Positions 11,830-25,219 of a stretch of 44,195 nucleotides of DNA are shown in pieces; positions within the stretch are counted from its first letter, which is position 1; each line of letters opens with the position of its first letter. Made by a program: the position numbers and the translations under genes. Source of the stretch: Helochares maculicollis (Eukaryota; Arthropoda; Insecta; Coleoptera; Hydrophilidae); assembly GCA_033557835.1 (NCBI GenBank), contig JAWQRO010000291.1, positions 1-44,195 on the forward strand, in the 5' to 3' direction. Under the pieces are notes generated by a model. That model was given only the letters and a program-made list of their open reading frames with translations, had not been told where the DNA came from and did no database searches.

Positions 11830-14800
11830 AATAATAAAAATAACAATTTAAGATCTAACTGCGCTTATAAATTCTGTATCTGTAAAGAACACCAATAATT
11901 TAAAAACTTGACTATAATATAGCGTTCTATTAAAAAAAAACACCTTTCTTAATTTCATACTTTCATGCTCATTTTAGAAGTATCATCTCACAAGTACCTT
12001 AAACCTAATTACAGCCCCACGCTGTCCTAGTTTTCAATAACCGCACGTGCTCCTCCCCATGTCCTCAACAACATAAAAGAGCCCTTTATAGAAAGCTGTA
12101 AACAGTTACGAAAAAGTTCCGGATGATACAATTATAAAGGCTGCATTTTGCTAGCAATTCATTTTGACTGTAACAATAACCAGAAGTGGTTATTGGTCAC
12201 GTTCTTTTTCCACACGAACTGTCTCTTTTCAAACGTTTTATTTGCAAGCCCCTTTTGTATTCAGTACGTTTGATAGCCTAAGGCCGATCTTACTCGCTGG
12301 CTCCGCATTATTACTCCTTTATTTATTATTCCACTGCTATTTCAGTGTATTGGCGGAATTATAATTAAATTCATAGTTTCATTGCTTTGATTCATACAAA
12401 ACCAGAACCACACTCGCTCAGCTATTGTCTTAAATTTACTTTCGTAAAGAAAATTTTATCTGCCGCACAAGTTTTGTTTGCTTTATTAATTATTCTCTCT
12501 TGTGCTCGCTGTTTTCATTATGAAAGATATGATGGGGTCCTCAGTGTCGCTAAACTAGTATTTCGTAGGAGACTTCGTGGTGTACTTCAAAGAGTTGGGG
12601 CCCAAGTTGTGTCGAGTGAACCAATTTAGTGGTTTTTTGTGGAAAATAATTTATAAATTTCAGAAACAATCGCTAAAGACAGCTATTTAAACTGAATTCT
12701 TAGGCTCTAGCTGTAATAGGTTCTATAGAAACTCCGGGTTTGAAAGAATATTTACTTTTTTGTATGGGATATAGTTTGAAAAATTTAATATTTTTACATA
12801 CGCTGGGTTTTATCGTATCATGCACAATTTGCAATGCGTCTTGTTTATATGAATAATTCTAAACAAATTCACGCTGGAAGATAAAGTAAGGAAAGTAACC
12901 TCAATTAGAGTACTTTGAAAATTGTATATTCACGTCTTGAGTGACATCTTGGCGTATTTGCATAATGGGCTCTTCTTGATACGCTTAATGTGAAATTCGC
13001 ATCAACTCAATTACCTTATTTTACGAGTCTTAAGGGGGAGATCTGAACCATGGAAATAATAAAAGTACTTACCTACTGTTTCATACTCCAGTCAAAGGAA
13101 AAACTGCTATAATTTAGACAAAGATTCAGTTGGGTTTGGTAGAGTGCTCCGACTCAAGATTTTGCCTTGAGATCGAGATACATCAAAGAAAATCAGGCAA
13201 ATTATTCAACATCTAACAAATATTGTATACATATGTAAATGAAACATATTATTACGTATACTTTATTTCAGCTTATGTTGCGGTGTTGTGCTCTGCGCTG
13301 TAGCTTTTGCGAATTAATAAATGATGATACCCGAACAAGTTAGTTCTGTTCTCAATTTAAAATTAATGCACATGTTACATGAGTGGCATGAAGGATACAT
13401 ATTGGTGCTGGATAAATAACTCTAATATAATATTAAATATATTTTACATGTTCAGAGTGGTTTTATTAGTTCTGTTAGTAGTATGCTTATATTATCTCAT
13501 ATTTATCAAATTCATAAGTGAATATCTAAATTTCAATAGCTTTACCCAATGCTTCATACAAACAATTTGACTGGCGTAATATTTTGATAAAATGGTTTGT
13601 TTTAAATTTAGTTTTTTCACTTTTAATAAATATTTAGCCGAGTTAATAATTTTAAGGTGAGACTGTAATTTTGCCGTATACATAAACTTTAACACCTTGG
13701 AAAATTTAATAAAAGAGCTGTTATTAAAATAAAGTCGCTGTAAAAGTTTGCGTTGCATTTTTACGCATGATAATAATTAAGTATTTATGTTGTATATAAC
13801 GAGAGAGTCTTAAATTTTACGGAAGTAATTTTAAAATTAGCATTATTTATGTAAACGCGTTAAAGCGGGGAAGATAATTATATTAAGACAAAGCAATTTT
13901 ACAAGAAAACGAAAGTATACGAGCCGTTTATATTCTCCGCATAGGACGGGAGTATTTAATATACTTCACGGTTTGAATTATGCGCCTTATTCCCAGAATA
14001 TGAATCTGTACCGGATTCCCGCGCGTTACTCCAAGAGACGCTGCTTTGTAAGTCCACATCCTTTTACGGTGCCATTAAAGTATCATAACTATGTTAATAA
14101 ACCTGCTCAGATGTTGTCAACCTTAATTTTCGAATTACAAGACAATTTGTTTTGAGCTTAATATCAGGTATAATGATCCTTGCACTCTGTAAGTATTTCT
14201 GAGAATATGAAAAGAGCAACTATTATTGTGGAAGTTGTTAGTTCATAATAATGGGTGTGCGAATAGAATTGTGATAAGGAGTCAAGTGAACGTTTAAGAC
14301 GATGCGATATGCTTTTCATTACTTGTCACGTTCCCCTATTGAGGTGCATAGTGTATCTAGCTAATTGATTTAGTTGATCTCCAAGTCTGGAGTTGTATAT
14401 GTAAAGTAACTGTACGGCCATGGAAATGAAATACACTTCTATGCTCAGTTAATCTTTGCGCCAGAATGACACTTCGCTTTTCCTACAACGTTTTTATCAC
14501 ATTATACAATTATCTGCATATTTAATCTAAGCTTGAGGATAAAAAATAAAACTTCTAATACTTATAATACCAATGAATAACGTCACTTTCGATAACGTAT
14601 TTTCATCTTAAAATATTTTAATTTGATTATGTTGATCAATGAACACTAAGTAAGTGATTAAGTATAAAAGTAAAGTTCCATTTAATGCTCGTTTTTCGCA
14701 GAAATTGCAAGGCTATCCAATGTTATAATTTCATTAACCATTTTGCACATCTGTGCAAGAATAAATAAGCAATTGATCTTCATTTATTACAAAAAAATGC

Positions 14801-17800
14801 AAGCCTCTCTTGGAACAAAAACTTTCTATAATGTCAAAATATATAATTGCAGCAAAAATATATTACCGAAAATGCATAGCGAGGTGAATAATTAGGTCCC
14901 GCCTGAAATATGCACACACAAATTATATTTAAAAAGTAAAGTTTTCTCCGGCGAAACAGCTCGTGATGTAAACTTTTAACGTATAATAATGTGTTTGTAG
15001 CGGAGATAGTATACGTGAAAATTAAATAGTAATATTTTCCTCTGCTTGGGTACCCAAGTTAGCCTATTGGGAGAACGGGTGGAATGTATTCACACTTTCC
15101 AATGCATACAGGCTTATAAATGTTTAATGTAACTGTATTTCAAATATTGAAAAACTTCATTTTATTTTATTGTTTCCAGTCAACAGGCCCATACGCCTAG
15201 GGACGAGTAGTTTCCTTGAAGGAGTATTGAAGGAATTGAAAAATCTATTATAAAACTTCCCTGAAAAAATGGCAACTTTTCTCTGAAATACCTTTAAAAA
15301 TACATATAACAACATCGAAACTTAGATATTTCGCCATTTTTCGTATTCTTCGCGTATATACAGCGGACTAAAACCTGTCAAAAGATATCACTTTACAAAA
15401 TTAAGAAATATGAAAAATAAAGTATGATTAATAAAACTTGCTAAATTTGAATATAACAGAGAAATTAAAACTTGAATGCAGTGTACCCTTGTAACTGGAG
15501 CTGGTAAAGTTCAACGGAAAGCCGAAAAGTTTAAATGACAAGTGGTTTCCGTGAATGAATAAAACAACCTGTTCAAACAGTAATTTTCATAACAAACATC
15601 CTATTTTAATTTACCATGGTGATATTCAAATAAAAGAGGACACATTCATTTCAAACGACGTTCTGATTAACGTTTTCTCCCTAAAACTTCCCGCTATTGG
15701 ATTAATTTAAAATTTAATTAATATATTTACATTATTTTTCTCCCAGGAAATTTCGTGAGTACTAACTGAAAAACCCTTTATTTATAAACTTACTTAGGGA
15801 AGTGTTGCTTATTTGCATTTAATAATTTTGAAATAGGCGGCTAAAACGGCCAGAAGGACATTACGCATAACTAGCTGCCATAACAAGAATATTTATTTCT
15901 CTATTATTTTAAGCTCGATATATAATTTAGCTTTTATCAGTTTACGGCTTGTATAGTTGACCCATTTACGTCTTTATTTACTCTTAGCTATAAAAGAATT
16001 TATGTGTTTTCTTGGAGTTGTTTCATTGCGATTTTTAAGTATCTTGCACTTGAAAAGGCTGCATTAAAATATTTTGCACTCTTTCCCAATTCTCTGTTTA
16101 AGTTTGATACAAATCAAATTGTTTCCTAAGTCTTCGCAAAACTGCTTAACATACGTTTTGATCCTATATTTCAAATTTCATTTTTATTATTTGGGAAAAT
16201 TAATTAGCAAATATTCGTAAAATTTGTGAAAATGCCGCATGCGCTGTTATTCTGTATGATCATGCGTTATTATTTGTAAATATTTGAAGAAAACAATATA
16301 ATTTCAAATTAAACGTCAGTTCTCATGATATTTATTTAAAAATGAAGCAAAACTGTAAAACAAGGCAGCTATTTAACATGTCAAGACACTAAATAGCCTT
16401 TTAATAATAAAAATAAATAAACGTATAAAACAAAACCAAATAATGTAAAATCAAATGTTAATTGAATACTACAAATCATATCTCAAAGTTCTCAATTTCT
16501 GAAAAAGCTTTAATACTGCTCGTTCCCTCAACATGATTTGTTTCAATAAACAGTCCGTAAGAAAACGAAATAAGAAGTAGAGGAAAAATTTAAATTTTCC
16601 GGCTGAGTAAATATCGACATTCCACTAACAAGCAGTTTAAAACGCAAAAACAAATCAATAGTAGCGGTTAAAGTTGTAGATGCTTATAGTGAGCAAGAAC
16701 ATCAACAATAATAGTTTTTCATGTCGAAGGGATGATTTAGTATTATTGCTGTAACCGAATTAGTCTTCTCGTTGTTTTGGTATAAGTTTACGCATTTTTG
16801 TAATTTTATCGCGCAATTGAGCTTGAAATACATCCCCGGCTCGCTAATAATTCTTGAAAAAATGTCAAAGATAAAAAACAGGCGACCTTTTTCATTTCAT
16901 ACTTCAATAAAGAAAACGCGCAAGCATTACGCATTGATTTATACAAAAATCGGCCATATTTTAAGGGGAGTTTTTTATATACGAGAAAAAAATAGAAAAT
17001 TTAGATACACGAAAATGGCTAATAAATTCCGTTTTTATTTTATCTTGTATGGATTATTGCTGAGAACGGATAAATTATTGTACAATAAATCCATTGTTCA
17101 ATTTCCCTTACGATTATGCTAAACAATTTTTTGCTTGGATGAATTTCGGCGAGATTGTGGACGCTGGCCGAGCGGAAACACGCAATCTCAGACGGTTATC
17201 CCATTATTTATCTGCCACACCTCTACGCCAGACACTTTTCTCGGGGCCCTGCCTAAATTATATGCGAAATTCTGCAGCAGTCGGAACGCCGCTCGTGAAT
17301 TTTAACGCGTTTCTTTGTCTAATTTTCACGACCACAGGATTGTTCCCCATATTACGTTTTCAATATGGCTGCATATCCCTCCTCTGATACTCCCGTTGCT
17401 GTGGGATAAATTAAAATTAAATTTAATTTATTTCGGCAATTTTATGGGCTTTGTCACTAGATCCGACTTACGTTACTAAATTAAATGTTTTTCTTGAATA
17501 AATGGTCGAGGAGATTTTAGTAATTTTGTGTTATTATTTTTGAATGCTGCTGCTGGTAACTAGAACCATTTGTGTTGCAAACAGTTGCTTAAATAAATTA
17601 AAATTACAAATTGCTTGCAATAGGAAAGTTACGAATGAAAAGTAATTTTACTAAATGTAGCTAACCTCAGTAGCTTTGACTTTTGAAATTTTAAATGGGG
17701 GATTAAATTTGGTCGGTAGCTACTTTACAGGACGACAATTCTTGTGATCTGCAATTTGTCCAATACATTGTTTACTATATTCTCTTAGAGAACTTTTATT

Positions 17801-20759
17801 TATTTTGTTTTTCTTTGAAAATTGGGACTTTGCTCAGCTAAGATACAAAGCATTGCCAAGTTTTCCCCTGCAAGTAATACAATTATGACTCTGGTCAGTT
17901 TTGTATGTGTGCTTTGTTTAATTAGCTTTAGCATGTAGTGCACTTTACTTAATGCTTGTGGAGCGAAAATAAAAATTTAAATATAATATTAATAATAAAA
18001 ATGAAAAGTGGACAATTTTTAGCCATTTTTTCTTAGTAAATGATTTTTAAATTAAAGGTCACGCTGGAGTCATTATATAAATTAAACTTTTAATGAGAAG
18101 GTGCTCATTATCCTTTATAATATTAGCATAAATGAGAAATATTAATTATTTCGTGTTATTAACGTAATGTTCAATATGGGAGACTGTTCCATTCTAATAT
18201 TAATTTAACTGCTCTAATTGCACCAAAGGGACTAGACAAAGAACTACATAATATGTAGTTAGGTAAATTAGCTAACTATGTACAGATAAATGCGTCTGGA
18301 ATAAAGTTTTAGAATCAAATTTGTACTAGATAATTCAGCAGCCCGCAATTTGATTAGAGTTTTTAAGTTGTGTGTAAATTAATATGAAAGTGTGTAAAAA
18401 AGACCTTATTATAACTAGGTAGAAACTTTAAAAAAGTTCTCAAACATTTATTGAGTTTACAGAAGTAGTTTGAAGTAGTTGATATACGAAGACCTCTGAT
18501 AAAATCAAGAAAATTTTTAGAGATTCCGTTCAAGTTTCCGAATATCATCACATATATATTTGTACTTTCCAATATGTTTTCCATAAATCAATTCAATAAG
18601 GTCGATAACTTTTCGTATGGACGCATTATTATATTAAAGCGAAGCGTATATCAAAGTTTGGAAAGATGGGCTGGCTCTAGTGTTGGAAAACGGCGTAACA
18701 ATATATCCACGTTACACGCAGATGCCATCCATACATTCACCCACTAGAGAGCTTTAGCTCATTCAAGAAGCCTATGACAAATAATAAATATACTCGCTGA
18801 AACACACTACACTGAAGTCGGCACTAGAAGCTTCCTAGGGAATACGCAAATGACGTATCATTTACGTGTAATCCTCACTAGTATTAGCGCTTATTTCACG
18901 ATCCATATGTCTACACAGACGACTATACATTTATTATCTGATAAAGGTACTTTTTTCTTTTCTTCTTCCGTAGTCGAGTGAGAGTAATTTCCTAAACTCT
19001 TAAGGATAATATGTTGTGGTGTTGTGAGCAAAAAATTGCTGCGTTTAATGTTGGCAAATGGAATCGATGTTGGCATTTTGCTGGAAATAAATTGTTGAAA
19101 TAACCCTAAACCAAGACTAGAGCATTTCTCTTAGGTATATTCCATACACGAAATATCAACAATATTTTAGTAAATATTTTTAACATATTTGCACCACTAT
19201 TTATTTCCATTTCTATGGTATTAAATCACCAGATACAACACTGTATTTTCGATACGAATGAAAATTTTTTATTTCCAAATTTCTGATATTATACAAAGCA
19301 GAATTAAAATTTAAAACAAAAGAAATTTTAAGTAATATTAAGGGCAGTATTGCAATATAATAGTTTCATGCGTTTAATGTTTCGTTTATAGTATATATTA
19401 ATATATCAACATTCAATCAAATTTTAATTGTCAACAGCCGATAGCTACCCTAGCTACAAAATAGCCCCTCAGAATTATATTAATATTTATTAAACAGAGT
19501 ATGTTAATTACGGATAGGATCCATTAATATTAGTAATTTTGGAATACCAGAAATGCTTTTAGATATAATTATGCATGTCGTTTTATGGTATACGTATATA
19601 CGTTACACAGAGAAATATTCGGTTTGTGTTGGGATATGCAAAATGCCTTAGGGATGCCATAAATTTTAATCAAATGCAGTTAACTAAAGAAACATAGCTC
19701 AATGCTTTATAGTTCACTTTATCAATATCCTTTGTGCCATCCTTAATACACTGTTAAATTTACATTTGGTCCTCTTATATGTCCGATTATAGATTTTCCA
19801 AGGCAGCGCAATTTATATTGCAGCTTTATAGCCGCCACATTTATAACCTTTTGAAAGCACTCCCATGAAATAATTATTGAAAGACTAACATCACGGAATT
19901 CTCTCATAATTTACTATAGTTTTTTACAGAAGCTACTTGAAACAGAGGAAATTAATTACAGAGACATTCATTAGGAAACGACAAATCAAAGCTCATTAAT
20001 TTTAACAAATGCATGAAAATAATTTAATGGCGGGTAAGCAAAGGGCGATTTTTCCGAGGCGCACGAAATGCTGCCTTGTCCTCAGCAATGTTTTAATTGA
20101 CTACATTGGAAAAATAAAATTCAATAAAAAATATTTTTGACAGAGAGTTCTTTCCCTACAAATTTAAACGCACTGACGTTCGCAAATTTATTGGCAAATA
20201 ACTCATAGCGTGCCATTTTCACGCTATATTTAATATTGCCCAAGTGTAAAAAGCAAATATTAGGGGTACATAACGTTATGAAATTCCGATGTTAATTTAA
20301 TTGATTTTTTAGATATAAAAGTCGGCTTTACTTAGAACCAATTTTGCGAATGAAACTTTATTTGGCATAAATATTTATACTAATTTCATTTTTGAGTTTC
20401 TAAAATTAATCATGATTATATTACGGAAATTTGTGCTTTTCATTTGTGTATATGAGCTATAATTATAATTGATATATTGACAATATTTGTAGAAAGCACG
20501 CGTTTTTTTGTTCTTCGTGTGAAGAGATATTTCACATGAATAGTAAACACTTTAATTATTGGATTATCATTACAAATCACGTTTGCTGTCTTTATTTTTA
20601 TAGCTTGCAGTTCTATATAAAATCAATTTTAAAATAAAAATGGGACGACTTAGCATATTATTTAAATACTCGAAATAATGTCTTCTATTGCTATACGGAA
20701 AGTACTTTCGCTAGGAATGTCCTAAAGTCCTTAAAATTGCTGTGACGTTTTTTATCATA
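11830..20759. other. AT-rich noncoding DNA
   Basis: No gene recognised. Two patches have more balanced composition: 12160-12630 (open frames of 66 and 80 codons, a CATAAAAGAGCCC promoter-like string at 12070, possibly an old LTR fragment but unproven) and 17120-17400. A 116-codon open frame at 16772-17122 lacks an ATG near its start and resembles nothing known. The remainder shows no structure I can support. Confidence 0.55.
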
Positions 20760-21070
20760 CTTAATTTTCTAACAGAGACCATAAGGTATAGCTTAGCGGG
20801 CTCACGGCAGGGCTTCCAGATGGCCAGTCTTCAGCAAAACAAATGCTGAAATGTTCTGCAGACCACATGCATTAGCAACTTTTGATATACAAGCACCGAG
20901 AAACGATACCTCTCCACCAAACTATCACTGAAGTCGGATCATGACCTCTTTAAATCCTCGGAGCCTTCTTCTTGGTTTCATAAGAGCTGCTAGCGTAGAC
21001 ACGGTCAATTAGTTTGTTGTAACTCTTCAACTGTGAACTATTTTCTTCAGTAAACAGAATGTCCAGAGCC
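20760..21070 (-). pseudogene. Decayed Tc1/mariner-type transposase fragment
   Basis: The minus strand reads DILFTEEN, then LIDRVYASSSYETKKKAPRI, a stop, then RGHDPTSVIVWWRGI, and after decayed sequence SPLSYTLW. This follows the order of a transposase family common in arthropods: LFTDE, DRVYA, R-x-HHPASVMVWWG, and a VKPLS-TLF block. A frameshift follows LFTEE, since FTVEELQQ is in another frame. No inverted ends were found. Confidence 0.5.
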
Positions 21071-22574
21071 AGTTTGGGGAATGAGGATTATTTCAGTTTA
21101 TCCGTTAAAAGAGGTACACCAATATTGAGATGCTATAATCATAACGGTAATTCTTAATTTCTAAGTAAATATAAGATATTAACTGCGAAATTCTGTAATA
21201 AAAAATAATTATTTCTAAAAATATATCTTGCAGTTTGTTTAATAATCAGTGCGATTTATGTTATGATAATATTTATTTATTCAAATAGTTTCGAGAAAAG
21301 TTGGAGTATATAGTGGAAAAATTACATTTTTACACTTTATGCGGATTTAAATTTAAGCGCTGTCAATTCACAATTGCTTTCACATAACACAAAAGCAAAG
21401 TAACAAAAAGCGCCGACATATGCATATAATGTAGGAAGTGTTTCACGAAGCGTCACGCAAACTCCAACTCCTCTGATGTCGTTGATGCGATTCCACTGAG
21501 TACTAGCTACATGTTATTGTTGATGATTTGATAGCTCTGAAAACGGAAACAAAAGGAACTTGATTTCGGACAAGAAAACAAACAAACGAAAATTTATATA
21601 AAAGCGGAAGTAGCAATAAGTGACGGAATGGGAAATAATAACGATAACATGTCGTTTATGTATCTGTTTTTACGGCAAGCTATTTGCAATAGTAATTTAG
21701 TGAGTTTGCTGAGGCAACATTTGTCACCCGCTTCGACACGCTTTTATCTGGTAATGCAATTTAAAACGGGTGCCGACAGCCCTCTAAATTAATTACAGAA
21801 GTGATCATGTGACGTGACACGCGCTCACCCACATGCATACTTGTTTACGGCTTCGAATTTGGTTCAGGTTTGCAATTAGAATTGCGGCAGAAGAATTGTT
21901 TAGTTGCATCCAGCTCTGATTAATTCATATGCGGTGCGTATATGTGTACAAGTAGAACGCAAATTACCTATTAGAATAACAGACTAACATACGTAGATGG
22001 TGGTGTTACGGTTATAGCTCATTAACTTCTGAAGTTTCGGGTGTTCTGTTCTCTTATTTGGCGAAATTTAATATCAATCATAATTTCTATTTGTGCATGT
22101 AAATAAGAAGCAAGAATCATGAGTTTTTTCGTCAACATTGTTCAACTAAAACTTGTACCGTGTATTATTATTAAGGAAGTTGGTAACCCTTTGTAGGTTA
22201 CGCAAAATGTTGATCAAGCCTATTCATTTTCTTTGATCTTGTGATCTATACCCCCTGATTCAAATCGAAAATATGTCATACTTGCTACAAAGAATTTAGT
22301 ATCAAAATTTTTGCCAAAGAGTAGTTTCATTATAAAGGAAACCTAAATCCAGTTGAGTTGCTGTGAAGAATAAACCAATATTTATCATACAAAAATATAT
22401 ATGTGATATGATATTGTTCATTTCATTATTAAAATTATACGTGTCTTGATTTTGAATCTGGATTCTAAAGTCTAAATTTCACTAAAAATAATGTATCTAT
22501 TTAAGTTCTGGGTGAAGTTACTTATGCTGGGCGTTAATGAGTTAGTCAATAAACCAAATAATGAAACTAAGCAA

Positions 22575-22577
<3 letters not shown>
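21071..22577. other. AT-rich noncoding DNA
   Basis: I see no coding exon, RNA gene or element end between the Tc1/mariner relic and the TA microsatellite. Confidence 0.6.

Positions 22578-22621
<44 letters not shown>
22578..22621. repeat. (TA)22 microsatellite flanking the mariner
   Basis: 44 bases of perfect alternating TA directly left of the mariner end. It could have grown from the TA target duplication, or the element may have inserted into it. Open frames reading through it (YIYIYI on both strands) are artefacts. Confidence 0.95.
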
Positions 22622-22625
<4 letters not shown>

Positions 22626-22626
<1 letters not shown>

Positions 22627-23840
22627 TGGACCGGAAAGTAATGTCGTTTCTGCGCATGTCGATATTTGATTGTCATTAGGTCATTACATACTTGGTAGGC
22701 GTGTCAAAGAGATTTTAAAGTTATTGTATCATATTTGTTTCTGAATAATTAAGTATTAGACATTTTTTGCAATTTGGGATGACATGGCCAGCCAAATACC
22801 AAAAGAGCATGCTGCGACTAAAAATATTTGCGATGTTTCTCCAAGCGCATTGGACATTCGAAAATGCCAAAGATAGTTCAGATCCAAGTTCAGATCAGGC
22901 AAATTTGATCTCTCGGACGCCCATCGATCAGGAATACCAACAACATTAGATATCGACGTGCTAAGTGCAAAAGTGGAAGCAAATCCATGTCAAACAATTG
23001 AGAAACTTTCAAACAGCCTTAACCAACCTTGGTCAACCATCCAAGAACATTTTCCGCAGATTGGAAAAATAAGCAGAGCTGGTGTTTGGGTCTCCCATAA
23101 TCTATCCGAACAGAAGAAAGCCAACCGGTCCATCACGTGCAACGTATTGCTTCAACGGCATCGTACAGATCCGTTTTTTGATCGCTTGATCACTGGAGAC
23201 GAAAAATGAGTCGTATTTAACAATCCGAAACGCAAAAGGTAGTGGCTCAGCCGAAATGAATTACCACGAACTACTGCAAAGAAAGGTTTACACCATAAAA
23301 AGGCACTTCTATGTGTTTGGTGGAATACACGCGGATTTGTTCACTTTAAAGTGTTAAAACCTGGACAAACTGTTAATGCAGAAGTCTATTGTGAACAATT
23401 GGAACGAATAAACTGGTCTTTGATTGAAAAGTATCCAGCAAATTGTCAACAGAAAAGGAGTTATTCTGCAACATGGCAATGCAAGACCGCACTGTGCAAA
23501 ATGGATCTTATACAAAATTAACGAATTGGAGTGGGAGGTACTGCATCACCCACCATACTCGTCCGATACTGCACCCTCGGATTACCATTTATTCCGATAA
23601 CTGCAACATTGTTTTGGTGGCAAAAATTTTGAAAATTTTGATGATGTCCAAAATGCTATCTCGACATTTTTTACAGAAAAACCGATTGATTTGTATCGCT
23701 CTGGCATTCAAAATTTGTATACTAGATGGCAAAAAGTTGTTGATAACTAAAGTGAATATATTGTTGATTAGAAATCAAAACTTTTTAAAAATGTAGTCGT
23801 GTGAATTTAACTTAAGAAAACGACAGTACTTTCCGGTGTG
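22626..23840 (+). mobile_element. Mariner transposon with both terminal inverted repeats, transposase decayed
   Basis: The left end (ACCGGAAAGTAATGTCGTTT from 22630) matches the reverse complement of the right end (ACCGGAAAGTACTGTCGTTT from 23837) with one mismatch. Both ends abut TA-rich DNA: a 44-base TA microsatellite on the left and TATATATATA on the right, as expected for TA target specificity. The total of about 1.2 kb is typical of mariner. Inside are decayed transposase blocks (see the pseudogene entry). Confidence 0.88.
22765..23780 (+). pseudogene. Mariner transposase pseudogene
   Basis: Mariner hallmarks are spread over several frames: ITGDEK (first catalytic Asp) near 23195, FNNPKRKRQWLSRNELP with stop codons intervening (23215-23265), LLCVWWNTRGFVHFKVL (23310-23350), PGQTVNAEVYCEQLERIN (23360-23412), and a PPYSSDTAPSDYHLFR-like block near 23550-23600 that holds the last Asp of the DD34D triad. 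A TGA replaces the conserved Trp after GDEK at 23207. Further frameshifts fall near 23430 and 23510. The gene is not functional. Family known: cut-and-paste transposase. Confidence 0.88.
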
Positions 23841-23852
23841 TATATATATATA

Positions 23853-24869
23853 CGAAGTAAGGTAAATTAAGTAATGAGACTGGTAGCGTAGTGTTTGATT
23901 TAGCTACACTGGGGAAGTAGGACATAAAAGAGAGGTAGGTAAGAATGTGATGCGTCATCAGTATGAGTTTGATGTCGCTGAGTCAAGTAAATTGTCTGTA
24001 GTGATTAATTTAGTGAAACAGGTGTTTCTTGTGTGTTGTCTGAAATGAGTGACAATAATTTCGAGAAACGATGTAGTATCAAGTTTTGCTTCAGACTTGG
24101 ACACAACGCATCGGAAACGTTTGCCAAACTTCAGTAAACCTACCAAGACAGTGTCCGGAATATTGTGTGATCAGATCTTGGCTTGATAGTCAGAATGATT
24201 GGGAAACAGTTGAATTTGAATCTCATCACCGTTCATCAGATTTTCACTAATGAATTGGAGATGAGAAAGATCTACGCCAAAATAGTTCCGAAAACCCTTT
24301 CTCAGCACCAATAGAACAACAAGAGGGCAAAGCGCATTGACTTTTTGGAATCGACTGAGAAAATGACTCCCATTTTCTGGAACATGTCATTACTGGTGAT
24401 GAGTCTTGAGTGTTTAAATACGACCAGGAAGTTAAGCGCTAGATCATGGAATACCACACTTCAATATCTCCAAGGCCAAAAAAAAAGCAAGAATGAGCAA
24501 GTCAAAGATCAAAAACATGCTGATTTGTTTTTTTTTAAAGCCAGGGAATCGTGCACAAAGAGTTTGCGCCTTAAGGCCAAATGGTTAATCAACACTTTTA
24601 CCGAGAGGCTGATGAAAGACTTTGAAAAAGGGTCATGCGGGTGAGATCAAACATCATGACAATGCACCTTGTCACACAGCAATTTCAGTAAACAGTAAGA
24701 ACATTTCTGTTGCTCCTTAGCTACCATATTTGCCTGATTTTAGTCTTTGTGACTTTTTCCTCTTTCCGAAATTGAAAAATCACCTGAAGGGACATTTTTT
24801 TTGGGACAGTAGAAAACATTAAAACGGCTGTAGCCGACCAGCTGAATGGTATTCCAATATCCGACATAA
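23853..24869 (+). mobile_element. Second mariner element of a different subfamily, decayed and 3'-truncated
   Basis: It starts just right of the first mariner's TA flank, with GTAAATTAAGTAATGAGACT-like sequence (about 23860-23885) typical of mariner ends. It encodes a broken transposase and stops where the palindromic MITE begins at 24870. No matching right terminal repeat is seen, so the 3' end is lost. Confidence 0.7.
24045..24868 (+). pseudogene. Mariner transposase pseudogene, distinct subfamily
   Basis: The ATG at 24045 opens MSDNNFEKRCSIKFCFRLG, the mariner N-terminal helix-turn-helix start, then hits a stop after AKLQ. Later blocks are in shifted frames: LEMRKIYAKIVPKTLSQHQ (about 24257-24312), FKYDQEVKR and SPRPKKARMSKSKIKN-like sequence (24412-24515), HHDNAPCHTA with the second catalytic Asp (24651-24680), and PYLPDF-LCDFFLFPKLK with the third (24725-24775). 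It ends at DQLNGIPISD. Many frameshifts and stops make it a relic. The motifs differ clearly from the 22.6-23.8 kb copy, so the two are separate lineages, not a duplication. Confidence 0.87.
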
Positions 24870-25118
24870 TGGTCGTAGATTTATTATTGAAACGCGATTT
24901 GATAGCTTAAGGAGTTTAATTAGCTATTATTCTTTACAGTTTCGTGTCATTTTACAAGAAGCAACGTCAGAAGTTTGTTTATAAACAACTATTGCAATTT
25001 AAATATAAACGTCACTTCTGAGAATGCTTCTTGTAAGATGAAGCGAAACTGTAAAGAATAATTGCTAGCTAAACACCCTAAGCTACCAAAAAGCGTTTCA
25101 ATCATATATCTACGACCA
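24870..25118. mobile_element. 249-bp palindromic MITE (foldback element)
   Basis: The left arm from TGGTCGTAGATTTATTATTG (24870) is matched by the reverse complement of the right arm (TGGTCGTAGATATATGATTG, ending 25118). Each arm is about 115 bases with scattered mismatches, joined by a loop of roughly 20 bases (24985-25003). Shared stretches include TATTCTTTACAGTTTCG and TTACAAGAAGCA. It encodes nothing. It adjoins and probably truncates the second mariner. No clear target-site duplication is visible, so the superfamily is not assigned. Confidence 0.85.
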
Positions 25119-25164
25119 AACAAAATACGGTGTAAAAAATAAAATAATTATATAATATATAATG

Positions 25165-25170
<6 letters not shown>

Positions 25171-25214
<44 letters not shown>
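25171..25214. repeat. (TA)22 microsatellite
   Basis: 44 bases of perfect TA, about 50 bases right of the MITE. Confidence 0.95.

Positions 25215-25219
<5 letters not shown>

Noticed and set aside
12040..12640. Possible LTR (CATAAAAGAGCCC string, more balanced base composition)
   Set aside because: No second LTR, primer-binding site or retroviral-type protein motif was found nearby, so no element is called.
16772..17122. 116-codon open frame
   Set aside because: It does not start with ATG and has AT-driven composition (Ile, Lys, Tyr, Phe). It shows no recognisable motif and no splice or promoter support.
17165..17175. TGGCCGAGCGG, matching a tRNA A-box and D-arm
   Set aside because: There is no B-box or T-arm (GGTTCGA type) downstream, and no acceptor-stem pairing, so it is neither a tRNA nor a demonstrable SINE.
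18242..18260. Near-perfect 19-bp palindrome AACTACATAATATGTAGTT
   Set aside because: It is short, AT-rich and isolated. Chance is likely in DNA of this composition.
22472..22679. Open frames on both strands with long YIYIYI runs
   Set aside because: They are translations of the TA microsatellite.
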